DNA of 64,000 nt from Urophycis tenuis (Eukaryota; Chordata; Actinopteri; Gadiformes; Phycidae). Positions 1 to 12,888 of the stretch are shown here, one piece after another (positions within the stretch are counted from its first letter, which is position 1; each line of letters opens with the position of its first letter). The DNA lies in NCBI GenBank assembly GCA_036785325.1, contig JAXIVH010000065.1:452001-516000 (forward strand), written 5' to 3'. Made by a program: the position numbers and the translations under genes. The notes below the pieces were generated by a model. That model worked only from the letters and a program-made list of their open reading frames with translations. It ran no database searches and was not told the DNA's origin.

Positions 1-1584
1 CTCAGTATTTCAACGACCCATGAGTCAATATAGTCTTGCCATACGCCGTTGGAAAGCTTAGATTTCCCCGCTTAAAATGAGCCCATTCCCGAGCTGTCTG
101 GTTGATCACAGACTTAACTGCGTCAGGTTGACTGAAGTCTACCCAGCAGCTAAAAACATACCTTCAACGTTTCAATTAACATCAATCTTTCCTTACAGAA
201 CAGAAATTAATTAGCTTAGTATTTCAACGACCCATGAGTCAATATAGTCTTGCCATACGCCGTTGGAAAGCTTAGATTTCCCCGCTTAAAATGAGCCCAT
301 CCGCGAGCAGTCTGGTTGATTACAGACTAAACTGCATCAGGTTGACTGAAGTCTACCCAGCAGCTAAAAACATACCTTCAACGTTTCAATTAAGATCAAT
401 CTTTCAATAAAGAACACAAATTAATTAGCTCAGTATTTCAACGACCCATGAGTCAATATAGTCGTGCCATACGCCGTTGGAAAGCTTAGATTTCCCCGCT
501 TAAAATGAGCCCATCCACGAGCAGTCTGGTTGATTACAGACTAAACTGCGTCAGGTTGACTGAAGTCTACCCAGCAGCTAAAAACATACCTTCAACGTTT
601 CAATTAAGATCAATCTTTCCTTACAGAACACAAATTAATTAGCTTAGTATTTCAACGACCCTTTGGTGAATATAGTCTTGCCATACGCCGTTGGAAAGCT
701 CAGATTTTCCCGCTTATAAAGAGCCCATCCCCCAGCAATTTGGTTGCTCACAGACAAAACTGCGTCAGGTTGACTGAAGTCTACCCAGCAGCTAAAAAAC
801 ATACCTTTAAAGTTTCATTTAAGATCAATCTTTCCTTACAGAACACAAATTAATTAGCTTAGTATTTCAACGACCCTTTGGTGAATATAGTCTTGCCATA
901 CGCCGTTGGAAAGCTTAGATTTCCCCGCTTAAAATGAGCCCATCCGCGAGCAGTCTGGTTGATTACAGACTAAACTGCATCAGGTTGACTGAAGTCTACC
1001 CAGCAGCTAAAAACATACCTTCAACGTTTCAATTAACATCAATCTTTCCTAACAGAACACAAATTAATTAGCTCAGTATTTCAACGACCCATGAGTCAAT
1101 ATAGTCTTGCCATACGCCGTTGGAAAGCTTAGATTTCCCCGCTTAAAATGAGCCCATCCCCGAGCAATTTGGTTGCTCAAAGACGAAACTGCGTCAGGTT
1201 GACTGAAGTCTACCCAGCAGCTAAAAACATACCTTCAACGTTTCAATTAAGATCAATCTTTCCTTACAGAACACAAATTAATTAGCTTAGTATTTCAACG
1301 ACCCTTTGGTGAATATAGTCTTGCCATACGCCGTTGGAAATCTTAGGTTTGCCTGCTTATAATGAGCCCATCCCGGAGCAATTTGGTTGCTCACAGACAA
1401 AACTGCGTCAGGTTGACTGAAGTCTACCCAGCAGCTAAAAACATACCTTCAACGTTTCAATTAAGATCAATCTTTCAATAAGGAACACAAATTAATTAGC
1501 TTAGTATTTCAACGACCCATGAGTCAATATAGTCTTGCCATACGCCGTTGGAAAGCTTAGATTTCCCCGTTTAAAATGAGCCCA
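1..1584 (+). repeat. 214 bp tandem satellite, array A
   Basis: About 7.4 head-to-tail units. The word TATTTCAACGACCC recurs at about positions 6, 220, 434, 648, 862, 1076, giving a period of 214 bp. Each unit holds the landmarks CCATACGCCGTTGGAAAG, GTCTACCCAGCAGC and ATTAATTAGC. Two main variants differ after the CGACCC word (CATGAGTCAATATAG or CTTTGGTGAATATAG) and in the middle (GCGAGCAGTCTGG or CCGAGCAATTTGG). No ORF is conserved from unit to unit. The window starts inside the array, so its left limit is unknown. Confidence 0.97.
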
Positions 1585-2411
1585 AAATGTATCATTGAAG
1601 CCATCATTGAGACTTTTCTTTTTAAATTATACCGCATGAACATGGGTCTGCAATAAAGCTTTATATATATTTATGTGTGTGTGTGTGTGTTTTAATCACT
1701 TACTTGGAACGGCATGATCCCACATCGCTGTGAAGGGACGGCGTTAACGAGGTGGGCGTGCAACCCCTCGAGAGAGTTGCTGCCTCGCCGGCACTTGTAC
1801 TTGTTCAGCCGGATGCCGTTCTTCACAACCACCTTCACAGAGACATACAGCTGTATGCCAGGGGGGTCCTGTAACACACAACCTATTGCAAGGTCCTCAT
1901 TTATGCTGGTGTCATTTTGAAATGTTACCATATACAAGTTTGAATGGTTTTGACACACGATGACTGCAGAGACAGCTGCAGGATGGCCCTGGATGCAGGA
2001 CGGAGGGGGCCTGTGGCTGTGCGGGGAGGACCAGCGGTATGGGTGCTGCCGACACAGGGGGCGGGCAGGCCACAGGCTGACGCAGCAGGAGGCCTCGGCT
2101 GGAGGCGGGTGGGCGCAGGAGGCTTCGGCCGGGTGGAGGACGACAACGCAGTGGGCTGAACGGGCCGGTTGGTGGGAGTCACAGGCTCTGGCTCATCAAC
2201 AAATAATCTGGAAATATAAAATACACACGTGATCAGTATTGATATTGATATCTTTTATAAGAACACTGTTCATACTGTTTACACTTTTTATACAACTGTT
2301 TATACAATGTCCATACTGTTTATTTATTAAAGTTTATCACTGAAAATAAAGGTGACTTGGTATGACTTGTGTGCTATTTTCTTTCCACAGTCAACAGAAC
2401 ACACATGAATC
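1585..2411 (-). repeat. Exon-bearing block 1 inside the satellite
   Basis: Non-satellite sequence of about 0.83 kb that begins where a satellite unit breaks off after GAGCCCA and ends where the next begins at a variant unit start (TTATTTCGACGACC). It contains a (GT)n run near 1674-1690, one minus-strand exon (annotated separately) and AT-rich DNA with three ACTGTTTATAC-like words. The same block recurs at 6135, 12060 and 14044, and its first part at 7476, always joined to the same satellite position. It therefore behaves as a component of a higher-order repeat. Confidence 0.9.
1704..2207 (-). pseudogene. Captured exon, copy 1, uncharacterised fish protein family
   Basis: Reading on the minus strand, a pyrimidine-poor acceptor (TTTCCAG) precedes 504 bp that end at a strong donor (CAA then GTAAGTGATT). 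The 3' two thirds encode a peptide containing QDPPGIQLYV, KNGIRLNKYKCRRGS and SLEGLHAHLVNAVP. The Y-x-C-x-R-G-S plus SLEG-x-H-x-HL pattern is one I associate with uncharacterised, transposon-like fish proteins; I cannot name the family. The 5' third is proline-rich and open in another frame (LFVDEPEPVTPTNRP), so this copy needs a frameshift to read through. A gene fragment amplified with the satellite is the likeliest explanation. Confidence 0.6.
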
Positions 2412-5400
2412 AGCTTATTATTTCGACGACCAATGAGTCAATATAGTCTTGCCATACGCCGTTGGAAAGCTTAGATTTTCCCGCTTAAAATGAGCCCATC
2501 CGCGAGCAGTGTGGTTGATCACAAACTAAACTGCAACAGTTTGACTGAAGTCTACCCAGCAGCTAAAAACATACCTTCAACGTTTCAATTAACATGAATC
2601 TTTCCTTACAGAACACAAATTAATTAGCTTAGTATTTCAACGACCCATGAGTCAATATAGTCTTGCCATACGCCGTTGGAAAGCTTAGATTTCCCCGCTT
2701 AAAATGAGCCCATCCCCGAGCAATTTGGTTGCTCAAAGACAAAACTGCGTCAGGTTGACTGAAGTCTACCCAGCAGCTAAAAACATACCTTCAACGTTTC
2801 AATTAAGATCAATCTTTCAATAAAGAACACAAATTAATTAGCTTAGTATTTCAACAACCAATGAGTCAATATAGCCTTGCCATACGCCGTTGGAAAGCTT
2901 AGATTTCCCCGCTTAAAATGAGCCCATCCCCGAGCAATTTGGTTGCTCAAAGACAAAAGTGCGTCAGGTTGACTGAAGTCTACCCAGCAGCTAAAAACAT
3001 ACCTTCAACGTTTCAATTAACATCAATCTTTCCTTACAGAACAGAAATTAATTAGCTTAGTATTTCAACGACCCATGAGTCAATATAGTCTTGCCATACG
3101 CCGTTGGAAAGCTTAGATTTCCCCGCTTAAAATGAGCCCATCCGCGAGCAGTCTGGTTGATTACAGACTAAACTGCATCAGGTTGACTGAAGTCTACCCA
3201 GCAGCTAAAAACATACCTTCAACGTTTCAATTAACATCAATCTTTCCTAACAGAACACAAATTAATTAGCTCAGTAATTCAACGACCCATGAGTCAATAT
3301 AGTCTTGCCATACGCCGTTGGAAAGCTTAGATTTCCTTGCTTAAAATGAGCCCATCCCCGAGCAATTTGGTTGCTCAAAGACGAAACTGCGTCAGGTTGA
3401 CTGAAGTCTACCCAGCAGCTAAAAACATACCTTCAACGTTTCAATTAACATCAATCTTTCCTTACAGAACACAAATTAATTAGCTTAGTATTTCAACGAC
3501 CCATGAGTCAATATAGTCTTGCCATACGCCGTTGGAAAGCTTAGATTTCCCCGCTTAAAATGAGCCCATCCGCAAGCAGTCTGGTTGATCACAGACTAAA
3601 CTGCGTCAGGTTGACTGAAGTCTACCCAGCAGCTAAAAACAAACCTTCAACGTTTCAATTAACATCAATCTTTCCTTACAGAACACAAATTAATTAGCTT
3701 AGTATTTCAACGACCCATGAGTCGATATAGTCTTGCCATACGCCGTTGGAAAGCTTCGATTTCCCCGCTTAAAATGAGCCCATCCGCGAGCAGTCTGGTT
3801 GCTCACAGACAAAACTGCGTCAGGTTGACTGAAGTCTACCCAGCAGCTAAAAACATACCTTCAACTTTTCAATTAACATCAATCTTTCCTTACAGAACAC
3901 AAATTAATTAGCTTATTATATCAACGACCCATGAGTCAATATAGTCTTGCCATACGCCGTTGGAAAGCTTAGATTTCCCCGCTTAAAATGAGCCCATTCC
4001 CGAGCAGTCTGGTTGATCACAGACTTAACTGCGTCAGGTTGACTGAAGTCTACCCAGCAGCTAAAAACATACCTTCAACGTTTCAATTAACATTAATCTT
4101 TCCTTACAGAACAGAAATTAATTAGCTTAGTATTTCAACGACCCATGAGTCAATATAGTCTTGCCATACGCCGTTGGAAAGCTTAGATTTCCCAGCTTAA
4201 AATGAGCCCATCCGCGAGCAGTCTGGTTGATTACAGACTAAACTGCATCAGGTTGACTGAAGTCTACCCAGCAGCTAAAAACATACCTTCAACGTTTCAA
4301 TTAACATCAATCTTTCCTAACAGAACACAAATTAATTAGCTCAGTATTTCAACGACCCATGAGTCAATATAGTCTTGCCATACGCCGTTGGAAAGCTTAG
4401 ATTTCCCCGCTTAAAATGAGCCCATCCCCGAGCAATTTGGTTGCTCAAAGACGAAACTGCGTCAGGTTGACTGAAGTCTACCCAGCAGCTAAAAACATAC
4501 CTTCAACGTTTCAATTAAGATCAATCTTTCCTTACAGAACACAAATTAATTAGCTTAGTATTTCAACGACCCTTTGGTGAATATAGTCTTGCCATACGCC
4601 GTTGGAAATCTTAGGTTTGCCTGCTTATAATGAGCCCATCCCGGAGCAATTTGGTTGCTCACAGACAAAACTGCGTCAGGTTGACTGAAGTCTACCCAGA
4701 AGCTAAAAACATACCTTCAACGTTTCAATTAAGTTCAATCTTTCAATAAAGAACACAAATTAATTAGCTTAGTATTTCAACGACCCATGAGTCAATATAG
4801 TCTTGCCATATGCCGTTGGAAAGCGTAGATTTCCCCGCTTAAAATGAGCCCATCCGCGAGCAGTCTGGTTGATCACAGACTAAACTGCGTCAGGTTGACT
4901 GAAGTCTACCCAGCAGCTAAAAACATACCTTCAACGTTTCAATTAAGATCAATCTTTCCTTACAGAACACAAATTAATTAGCTTAGTATTTCAACGACCC
5001 TTTGGTGAATATAGTCTTGCCATACGCCGTTGGAAAGCTCAGATTTTCCCGCTCATAAAGAGCCCATCCCCCAGCAATTTGGTTGCTCACAGACAAAACT
5101 GCGTCAGGTTGACTGAAGTCTACCCAGCAGCTAAAAACATACCTTTAAAGTTTCAATTAAGATCAATCTTTCCTTACAGAACACAAATTAATTAGCTTAG
5201 TATTTCAACGACCCTTTGGTGAATATAGTCTTGCCATACGCCGTTGGAAAGCTTAGATTTCCCCGCTTATAATGAGCCCATCCCCGAGCAATTTGGTTGC
5301 TCAGACAAAACTGCGTCAGGTTGACTGAAGTCTACCCAGCAGCTAAAAACATACCTTCAACGTTTCAATTAACATCAATCTTTCCTTACAGAACACAAAT

Positions 5401-6134
5401 TATTTAGCTTAGTATTTCAACGACCCATGAGTCAATATAGTCTTGCCATACACCGTTGGAAAGCTGAGATTTCCCCGCTTAAAATGCGCCCATTTGCAAG
5501 CAGTCTGGTTGCTCACAGACTAAACTGCGTCAGGTTGACTGAAGTCTACCCAGAAGCTAAAAACATACCTTCAACGTTTCAATTAAGTTCAATCTTTCAA
5601 TAAAGAACACAAATTTATTAGCTTAGTATTTCAACGACCCATGAGTCAATATAGTCTTGCCATACGCCGTTGGAAAGCTTAGATTTCCCCGCTTAAAATG
5701 AGCCCATCCGCGAGCAGTCTGGTTGATCACAGACTAAACTGCGTCAGGTTGACTGAAGTCTACCCAGCAGCTAAAAACATACCTTCAACGTTTCAATTAA
5801 GATCAATCTTTCCTTACAGAACACAAAATAATTAGCTTAGTATTTCAACGACCCTTTGGTAAATATAGTCTTGCCATACGCCGTTGGAAAGCTCAGATTT
5901 TCCCGCTTATAAAGAGCCCATCCCCCAGCAATTTGGTTGCTCACAGACAAAACTGCGTCAGGTTGACTGAAGTCTACCCAGCAGCTAAAAACATACCTTC
6001 AACGTTTCAATTAAGATCAATCTTTCAATAAAGAACACAAATTAATTAGCTTAGTATTTCAACGACCCATGAGTCAATATAGTCTTGCCATACGCCGTTG
6101 GAAAGCTTAGATTTCCCCGCTTAAAATGAGCCCA
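2412..6134 (+). repeat. 214 bp satellite, array B
   Basis: About 17 units of the same satellite. A trio of unit variants found in array A (860-1500: GCATC variant, then CGAAACTGCG variant, then the AGGTTTGCCTGC variant) recurs in the same order at about 4130-4770, showing higher-order organisation rather than random unit order. Short ORFs here do not persist between units. Confidence 0.96.
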
Positions 6135-6962
6135 AAATGTATCATTGAAGCCATCATTGAGACTTTTCTTTTTAAATTATACCGCATGAACATGGGTCTG
6201 CAATAAAGCTTTAAATATATTTGTGTGTGTGTGTGTGTGTGTTTTAATCACTTACTTGGAACGGCATGATCCCACATCGCTGTGAAGGGACGGCGTTAAC
6301 GAGGTGGGCGTGCAACCCCTCGAGAGAGTTGCTGCCTCGCTGGCACTTGTACTTGTTCAGCCGGATGCCGTTCTTAAAACCACCTTCACAGACATACAGC
6401 TGTATGCCAGGGGGGTCCTGTAACACACAACCTATTGCAAGGTCCTCATTTATGCTGGTGTCATTTTGAAATGTTACCATATACAAGTTTGAATGGTTTT
6501 GACACACGATGACTGCAGAGACAGCTGCAGGATGGCCCTGGATGCAGGACGGAGGGGGCCTGTGGCTGTGCGGGGAGGACCAGCGGTATGGGTGCTGCCG
6601 ACACAGGGGGCGGGCAGGCCACAGGCTGACGCAGCAGGAGGCCTCGGCTGGAGGCGGGTGGGCGCAGGAGGCTTCGGCCGGGTGCAGGACGACAACGCAG
6701 TGGGCTGAACGGGCCGGTTGGTGGGAGTCACAGGCTCTGGCTCATCAACAAATAATCTGGAAATATAAAATACACACGTGATCAGTATTGATATTGATAT
6801 CTTTTATAAGAACACTGTTCATACTGTTTACACTTTTTATACAACTGTTTATACAATGTCCATACTGTTTATTTATTAATGTTTATCACTGACAATAAAG
6901 GTGACTTGGTATGACTTGTGTGCTATTTTCTTTCCACAGTCAACAGAACACACATGAATCAG
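6135..6962 (-). repeat. Exon-bearing block 2
   Basis: Second copy of the block at 1585-2411, nearly identical, including the (GT)n run (6222-6241) and both flanking satellite junctions. Confidence 0.9.
6256..6756 (-). pseudogene. Captured exon, copy 2
   Basis: Same exon as at 1704-2207 with acceptor and GTAAGT donor kept. It is 501 bp; small changes convert the segment before KNGIRL to a different peptide (YVCEGGF) but preserve frame afterwards. As in copy 1, the proline-rich 5' part and the SLEG-x-H-x-HL part lie in different frames. Confidence 0.6.
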
Positions 6963-7475
6963 CTTATTATTTCGACGACCCGTGGGCAAATATAGTCATG
7001 ACATACGCCGTTGGAAAGCTTAGATTTCCCCGCTTAAAATAAGCCCATCCCCGAGCAATTTGATTGCTCACAGACAAAACTGCGTCAGGTTGACTGAAGT
7101 CTACCCAGCAGCTAAAAACATACCTTCAACGTTTCAATTAAGATCAATCTTTCCTTACAGAACACAAATTAATTAGCTTAGTATTTCAACGACCCTTTGG
7201 TGAATATAGTCTTGCCATGCGCCGTTGGAAAGCTTAGATTTCCCCGCTTAAAATGAGCCCATCCGCGAGCAGTCTGGTTGATCACAGACTAAACTGCGTC
7301 AGGTTGACATAAGTCTACCCAGCAGCTAAAAGCATACCTTCAACGTTTCAATTAACATCAATCTTTCCTTACAGAACACAAATTAATTAGCTAAGTATTT
7401 CAACGACCCATGAGTCAATATAGTCTTGCCATACGGCGTTGGAAAGCTTAGATTTCCCCGCTTATAATGAGCCCA
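6963..7475 (+). repeat. 214 bp satellite, array C
   Basis: About 2.4 units between block 2 and a partial block. Unit landmarks are unchanged. Confidence 0.95.
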
Positions 7476-7574
7476 AAATGTATCATTGAAGCCATCATTG
7501 AGACTTTTCTTTTTAAATTATACCGCATGAACATGGGTCTGCAATAAAGCTTTAAATATATTTGTGTGTGTGTG
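7476..7574 (-). repeat. Truncated exon-bearing block (fifth copy)
   Basis: First ~90 bp of the block (starting AAATGTATCATTGAAG) up to its (GT)n run, where LINE sequence takes over. The exon itself is missing. Confidence 0.85.
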
Positions 7575-10479
7575 CAGAGCGACGACCGTGGTGTAGCTGG
7601 CCATATAACACTTTGCGAGGCAGGCGGTCTGGGGGCATCCTTACTACGTGGCCCAGCCATCGTAGTTGGTGCAGCGTGATCGTGGCCTCAATACTCCTGC
7701 AGTTGGTTTTTGACAGTATTTCGGAATGAGGCACACGATCACGCCATGTAATCCCCAGGATGCGCTGAAGGCAGCGTATGTGAAATTGCTCTAGGGCCTT
7801 GATGTGGCGGCTGTAGGTTACCCAGGCCTCACAGCTGTAAAGGAGGGTAGTGAGGCAGATGGCTTGATAGACAGAGACCTTCGTGTGGAGATGGAGGTTC
7901 TTGTTTTGGAAGACCCGACGCCTGAGTCTCCCAAAAGCTGCCGCTGCCTGCTTGATCCTGTTCTGGACCTCGCTGTCAGCAGTGTTTTCTTCCGAAAGAA
8001 TGCTCCCCAGGTATCTGAAAAATGGGACGATTGCTAGTTGTTCTCCAGAAACAGTGAAGACAGGTGGTGTAGGTGGCTTGTTGGAGCTCCACTGGCAAAC
8101 TACTTCCGTCTTGCTGGTGTTGACGGTCAGTCCCATCCTGCTGTACGCCCTCACCATAACAGCAAGGACAGCCTGGAGGTCTTGTGGGCTGTGAGATACA
8201 AGAGCACAGTCGTCTGCGTACTGCAGCTCAACAATTCTCTCCCTCTGCAATTTGGTTGTAGCCTGAAGCCTCCTGATGTTAAAGAGGTTGCCATCTGGAC
8301 GGAAGTCTACTGTCACACCGCTGCTGTCCTCAATCTCCTTGTGGAGAAGCTTGGTAACACATAGCAGGAAGATGTTAAAAAGCACTGGTGCTAGTACACA
8401 CCCTTGCCTTACTCCTGTATGTACAGGGAAGGGGGCAGACTCTTGACCTCCTACGGTCACTCGAGCAGTCATTCCATCATGAAACTGACGGAGGATGTTA
8501 ACAAACTTCTTGGGACAGCCAAACCTGAGGAGGACTTCCCATAGAAGTTCTCTCTGAACAGTGTCAAAGGCTTTGGAGAGGTCGACAAAGGCCATGAATA
8601 GGTCCTGACGTTGTTCCCTACATTTTTCCTGCAGCTGTCTAGCTGTGAAAATCATGTCCACTGTGCTCCTACCCTTTCTAAACCCGCACTGTGATTCAGG
8701 CAGTATCGATTCAGTGATGTTGTTAATCAGCCTCTGGAGCATCACCTTTGCCAGGACTTTACCGGCAACAGCAAGGAGTGAAATGCCCCTACTGTTGCCA
8801 CAGACAGCCTTGTCACCCTTGTTCTTGTAGATGGTGACAATATTGGCGTCTCTCCATTGTTGCGGGACGTTCTCTTCAGCCCAGACCTTTGTGATGTACC
8901 GGTGCAATGCTCTTGTGCAGAGGTATCCTCCTTGCCTTAACAGTTCAGCCGGGATGTTGTCATTACCGGGGGACTTGTTGTTTTTGAGGGAGCGGGTGGC
9001 GGACCGGACCTCCAGGAAGGTTGGGGGCTCGTCCAGATTGTGCATGACGGGAAGTGTAGGCAGTTCATCCAGAACGGTGGGGGCTGCATCAGATTCCTGA
9101 TTCAGCAGGGTGCTAAAGTGTTCCGCCCATCTCAGCAGGATGCTAGGTTGGTCCTTCAGGATTGTCAGGCCGTCTGCTGTTTTCAGGGGAGTGATGCAGC
9201 GATTTGTTGGGCCGTAGGTCTTCTTGACAGCATTATAAAAGTTGTGCATGTCATTTTTATCGGCAAAGGTTTGGATTTCATGTGCCTTTTTCCTCCACCA
9301 CTCATTCTGCATCCTCCTAACAGCCCTTTGCACTTCTCTTCGAGCTCTCTGCCATTTCTGCCTGGTGCTACTGGATGAAGGGTTCTCTAGGGTTGCCCTG
9401 TGTTCTTTGTGCATGTCCTTCAACAAGACATGGATGGTGTCCGAGTTTTCATCAAACCAGTCTTGGTGGTTCTTCCTCTTGTAGCCGATTGTTTGGGCTG
9501 CTGCCTCATAGAGAGCCGAGCTGATAGTGTTCCAGTTCTGGTCAATGGTGTTCTCAGATGTGTTCAAGGAAGACTCCACCTCCCCTAGTTTCTCAGCCAG
9601 GGAGCGACGAAATTCATTTCTTGAATCGGGGTTTTCCAGGCGGGTGCAGTCTAGCTTCTTCCTTTTGGGTCCTCGCAGTCTCAAGGGGGGTCGCACTTGC
9701 ATGTGGACATTGGCCATAATCAAACGGTGATCTGTCCAGCACTCTGCACCTCTCATGGCACGGGTGATGGGGACGTCCTTGATGTCACTACGCCTCACTA
9801 TGATATAATCTATTAGGTGCCAATGTTTGGAACGGGGGTGCATCCATGATGTCTTATGTTTAGCCTTCTGCTGGAAGATGGTGTTGGTTATGGTCAGGTT
9901 ATGCTCTGAGCAGAGAGTAAGCAATCTCATCCCGTTTGAGTTAACCTGACCAACTCCATGTCTGCCAAGTACTCCACTCCAAATCCTGCTGTCCTGTCCC
10001 ACTCGGGCGTTAAAATCCCCAAGCAAGAAAATCTTGTCATTCTTGGGGATCCGGCAAAGAGCCTCATCAAGTGACTGGTAGAAGGAATCCTTGACCTCAC
10101 TCTCGGATGGCAGTGTCGGTGCATAAGCACTGAGTAGTGTGGCGTAGCGATTCCTCACCAGGGGGATACGGAGGGTCATTAGTCTCTCACTAATGCCGAC
10201 AGGTGTTTCAGTGAGTCTTGGCAGCAGTGTGTTTTTGATGGCTAGTCCTACACCGTGCAGATGTTGTCCTCCTGAGGGGTAGCCTTTCCAAAAGAATGTG
10301 TAGCCCATACCTTCCTCTGTTAGAGAGCCTTCATCCAGGATCCTGGTCTCACTCAGAGCTGCAATGTCGATGTTGTAGCGACTCAGCTCTGCAGCAACCA
10401 AGGCAGTTCTCCTGTGTGGTCTGTCAGATCTGCCATACGAGTCCAGGAGAGTCCTTACATTCCATGTTGCCAGTTTCAA
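7575..10479 (-). CDS. LINE ORF2: APE endonuclease and reverse transcriptase, C-terminus lost
   Basis: Uninterrupted ORF of about 968 LINE codons. It starts MKLATWNVRTL (APE motif around residues 3-11), then SETRILDEG, a GDFNARVG catalytic segment near residue 154, a WTDHRLI segment near 249, and the reverse transcriptase: SPGNDNIPAELL, FVDLSKAFDTV (~633), GVRQGCVLAP, and the catalytic QYADD (~755). The last recognisable stretch is the C-terminal LRWLGHVVRMPPD motif. The final residues before the stop (HTHKYI) are encoded by the neighbouring CA/GT run, so the true C-terminus is missing. No frameshift or internal stop is seen, so the copy is young but dead by truncation. Confidence 0.88.
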
Positions 10480-11438
10480 GTTGCATGATTTCTTATTTTT
10501 ATTTTTATTTTTATTTCGACCGCAGATGTGGAATGGCCCAATAGGTGCGGTAACCTATCCAGGCGAGATTGAGTGGGCATTTTTTAGGCCACCTTTTCTA
10601 GGCCCTTCCTCAATTGAGGTGAGCAGTGCCGTCCCTAAATAGGGCTGCTCAAACACACAGGGGTCTGCCGAAAGCAGCTTCCACTCAGCAGAGCTGTTAG
10701 CGACCCATACCCTGTGCTGCTGCCGTGCAGGGTTCTAGCTAAGAGCCTCCAGTCCATTCGCACCTGCTCCCGACGCCAGAAACCCCAACGCCGTCAGACT
10801 TCAACCAGATGTAAGTCCAGGTATTGTTCACCGTGGTCAGAAGTGGGTACCTGCGCAAGGAGATATTAAAGTGCCAAAGGAGGTGCGCTTTCTCCAGTAG
10901 CACTATCTTCACCATGATGAGGTAAGCCCGGTGGCGTGGGTGAGCCCATGACGACCAGTCCCCCAACATGGCTGCAGGAGGCTGCCGGGTCCTTAGTCTT
11001 TCAAGGCCCGCCTGTTGCGCACCGCCAGCACATTGCTTTTCTGTTAGGGTGTGCTCCCTTAGCCTTTGCCTAAATAGGCTGACCCACAAGACAATGGGGC
11101 TATTTACCCATAGTTGGGGCAGGGTTGACGGGCGTCAAGGCATGTACGCCGCGTCTCTGGGGCCAACTGCTGCTCCGAGATCCCCTCCAGTTTAGTTCGG
11201 GGTCTGCAAAGACCCCTATCCGTGTGTGGCCGCGAGGAGGCACTGGAGGAGTCTTGGTGGTGGAGAGGCTTTGTACCAGCAGGAGGAGACTTACTCACTC
11301 GGCTCCTCTTTTCACCCCCCGAGGGGGGGCTAGCTGGCGGCGGTAGCTGTAAGCAGAGAGTAGCAAGCAGAAAGCAACATGCACTATGCTACATGCACTA
11401 CTACAGACATCTCTCTACTTCTACTGCACTAGACGCGT
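10480..11438 (-). other. LINE 5' untranslated region
   Basis: GC-rich sequence upstream of the LINE ORF with an (ATTTTT)-like run at about 10492-10517 directly before the start. Small ORFs occur on both strands but none resembles a known ORF1, so I read it as 5' UTR. Confidence 0.55.
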
Positions 11439-11450
11439 CACACACACCCT

Positions 11451-11470
11451 GTGCACACACACACACACAG
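11451..11470. repeat. CA microsatellite at right LINE junction
   Basis: GCACACACACACACACACAG; the satellite restarts directly after it at TCTACCCAGCAGC. Confidence 0.9.
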
Positions 11471-12059
11471 TCTACCCAGCAGCTAAAAGCATACCTTCAA
11501 CGTTTCAATTAACATCAATCTTTCCTTACAGAACACAAATTAATTAGCTTAGTATTTCAACGACCCATGAGTCAATATAGTCATGCCATACGCCGTTGGA
11601 AAGCTTAGATTTCCCTGCTTAAAATGAGCCCATCCGCGAGCAGTCTGGTTGATCACAGACTAAACTGCGTCAGGTTGGCTGAAGTCTACCCAGCAGCTAA
11701 AACATACCTTCAACGTTTCAATTAACATCAATCTTTCCTTACAGAACACAAATTAATTAGCTTAGTATTTCAACGACCCATGAGTCAATATAGTCTTGCC
11801 ATACGCCGTTGAAAAGCTTAGATTTCCCCGCTTAAAATGAGCCCATCCGCGAGCAGTCTGGTTGCTCACAGACAAAACTAAGTCAGGTTGACTGAAGTCT
11901 GCCCAGCAGCTAAAAACATACCTTCAACGTTTCAATTAAGATCAATCTTTCAATAAAGAACACAAATTAATTAGCTTAGTATTTCAACGACCCATGAGTC
12001 AATATAGTCTTGCCATATGACGTTGGAAAGCTTAGATTTCCCCGCTTAAAATGAGCCCA
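11471..12059 (+). repeat. 214 bp satellite, array D
   Basis: About 2.75 units, beginning in mid-unit directly after the CA run. Confidence 0.95.
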
Positions 12060-12888
12060 AAATGTATCATTGAAGCCATCATTGAGACTTTTCTTTTTAA
12101 ATTATACCGCATGAACATGGGTCTGCAATAAAGCTTTAAATATATTTATGTGTGTGTGTGTGTGTTTTAATCACTTACTTGGAACGGCATGATCCCACAT
12201 CGCTGTGAAGGGACGGCGTTAACGAGGTGGGCGTGCAACCCCTCGAGAGAGATGCTGCCTCGCCGGCACTTGTACTTGTTCAGCCGGATGCCGTTCTTCA
12301 CAACCACCTTCACAGAGACATACAGCTGTATGCCAGGGGGGTCCTGTAACAAACAACCTATTGCAAGGTCCTCATTTATGCTGGTGTCATTTTGAAATGT
12401 TACCATATACAAGTTTGAATGGTTTTGACACACGATGACTGCAGAGACAGCTGCAGGATGGCCCTGGATGCAGGACGGAGGGGGCCTGTGGCTGTGCGGG
12501 GAGGACCAGCGGTATGGGTGCTGCCGACACAGGGGGCGGGCAGGCCACAGGCTGACGCAGCAGGAGGCCTCGGCTGGAGGCAGGTGGGCGCAGGAGGCTT
12601 CGGCCGGGTGCAGGACGACAACGCAGTGGGCTGAACGGGCCGGTTGGTGGGAGTCACAGGCTCTGGCTCATCAACAAATAATCTGGAAATATAAAATACA
12701 CACGTGATCAGTATTGATATTCATATCTTTTATAAGAACACTGTTCATACTGTTTACACTTTTTATACAACTGTTTATACAATGTCCATACTGTTTATTT
12801 ATTAATGTTTATCACTGACAATAAAGGTGACTTGGTATGACTTGTGTGCTATTTTCTTTCCACAGTCAACAGAACACACATGAATCAG
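12060..12888 (-). repeat. Exon-bearing block 3
   Basis: Third full copy of the 0.83 kb block, with the same junctions to satellite. Confidence 0.9.
12179..12682 (-). pseudogene. Captured exon, copy 3
   Basis: 504 bp with acceptor and GTAAGT donor as in copy 1. Differences are point changes (for example CVL to CLL, GSNSLEG to GSISLEG). The same frame discontinuity is present. Confidence 0.6.

Larger units (their letters stand above)
7575..11438 (-). mobile_element. Non-LTR retrotransposon (APE-RT LINE), 3'-truncated, in satellite
   Basis: A LINE on the minus strand with a ~960 bp 5' region (10480-11438) and one long ORF (separate entry). Its 3' end is cut inside the ORF at a GT run (left side, 7565-7574), and its 5' side abuts a CA run (11451-11469), after which satellite restarts in mid-unit. 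No target-site duplication is visible. The ORF type (RTE-like or I/Jockey-like) cannot be settled by eye. Confidence 0.85.

Noticed and set aside
1692..1958. Stand-alone 88-codon gene ending VSD in each exon block
   Set aside because: The last three codons come from the GTAAGT donor, and the upstream sequence is an exon with an acceptor, so it is an exon and not a complete small gene.
1944..2232. Plus-strand ORFs rich in Gly/Ala/Arg over the exon blocks
   Set aside because: They are antisense to the exon and reflect its GC-rich, proline-coding composition.
3717..3911. 64-codon ORF in a satellite unit
   Set aside because: Present in one unit only because a stop is mutated; not conserved in the others.
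1..7475. CRISPR-like array
   Set aside because: The repeats are ~214 bp and contiguous, with no unique spacers; this is satellite DNA in a eukaryotic setting.
7804..10544. Plus-strand ORFs across the minus-strand LINE
   Set aside because: Shadows of the 975-codon reading frame, with no motifs.
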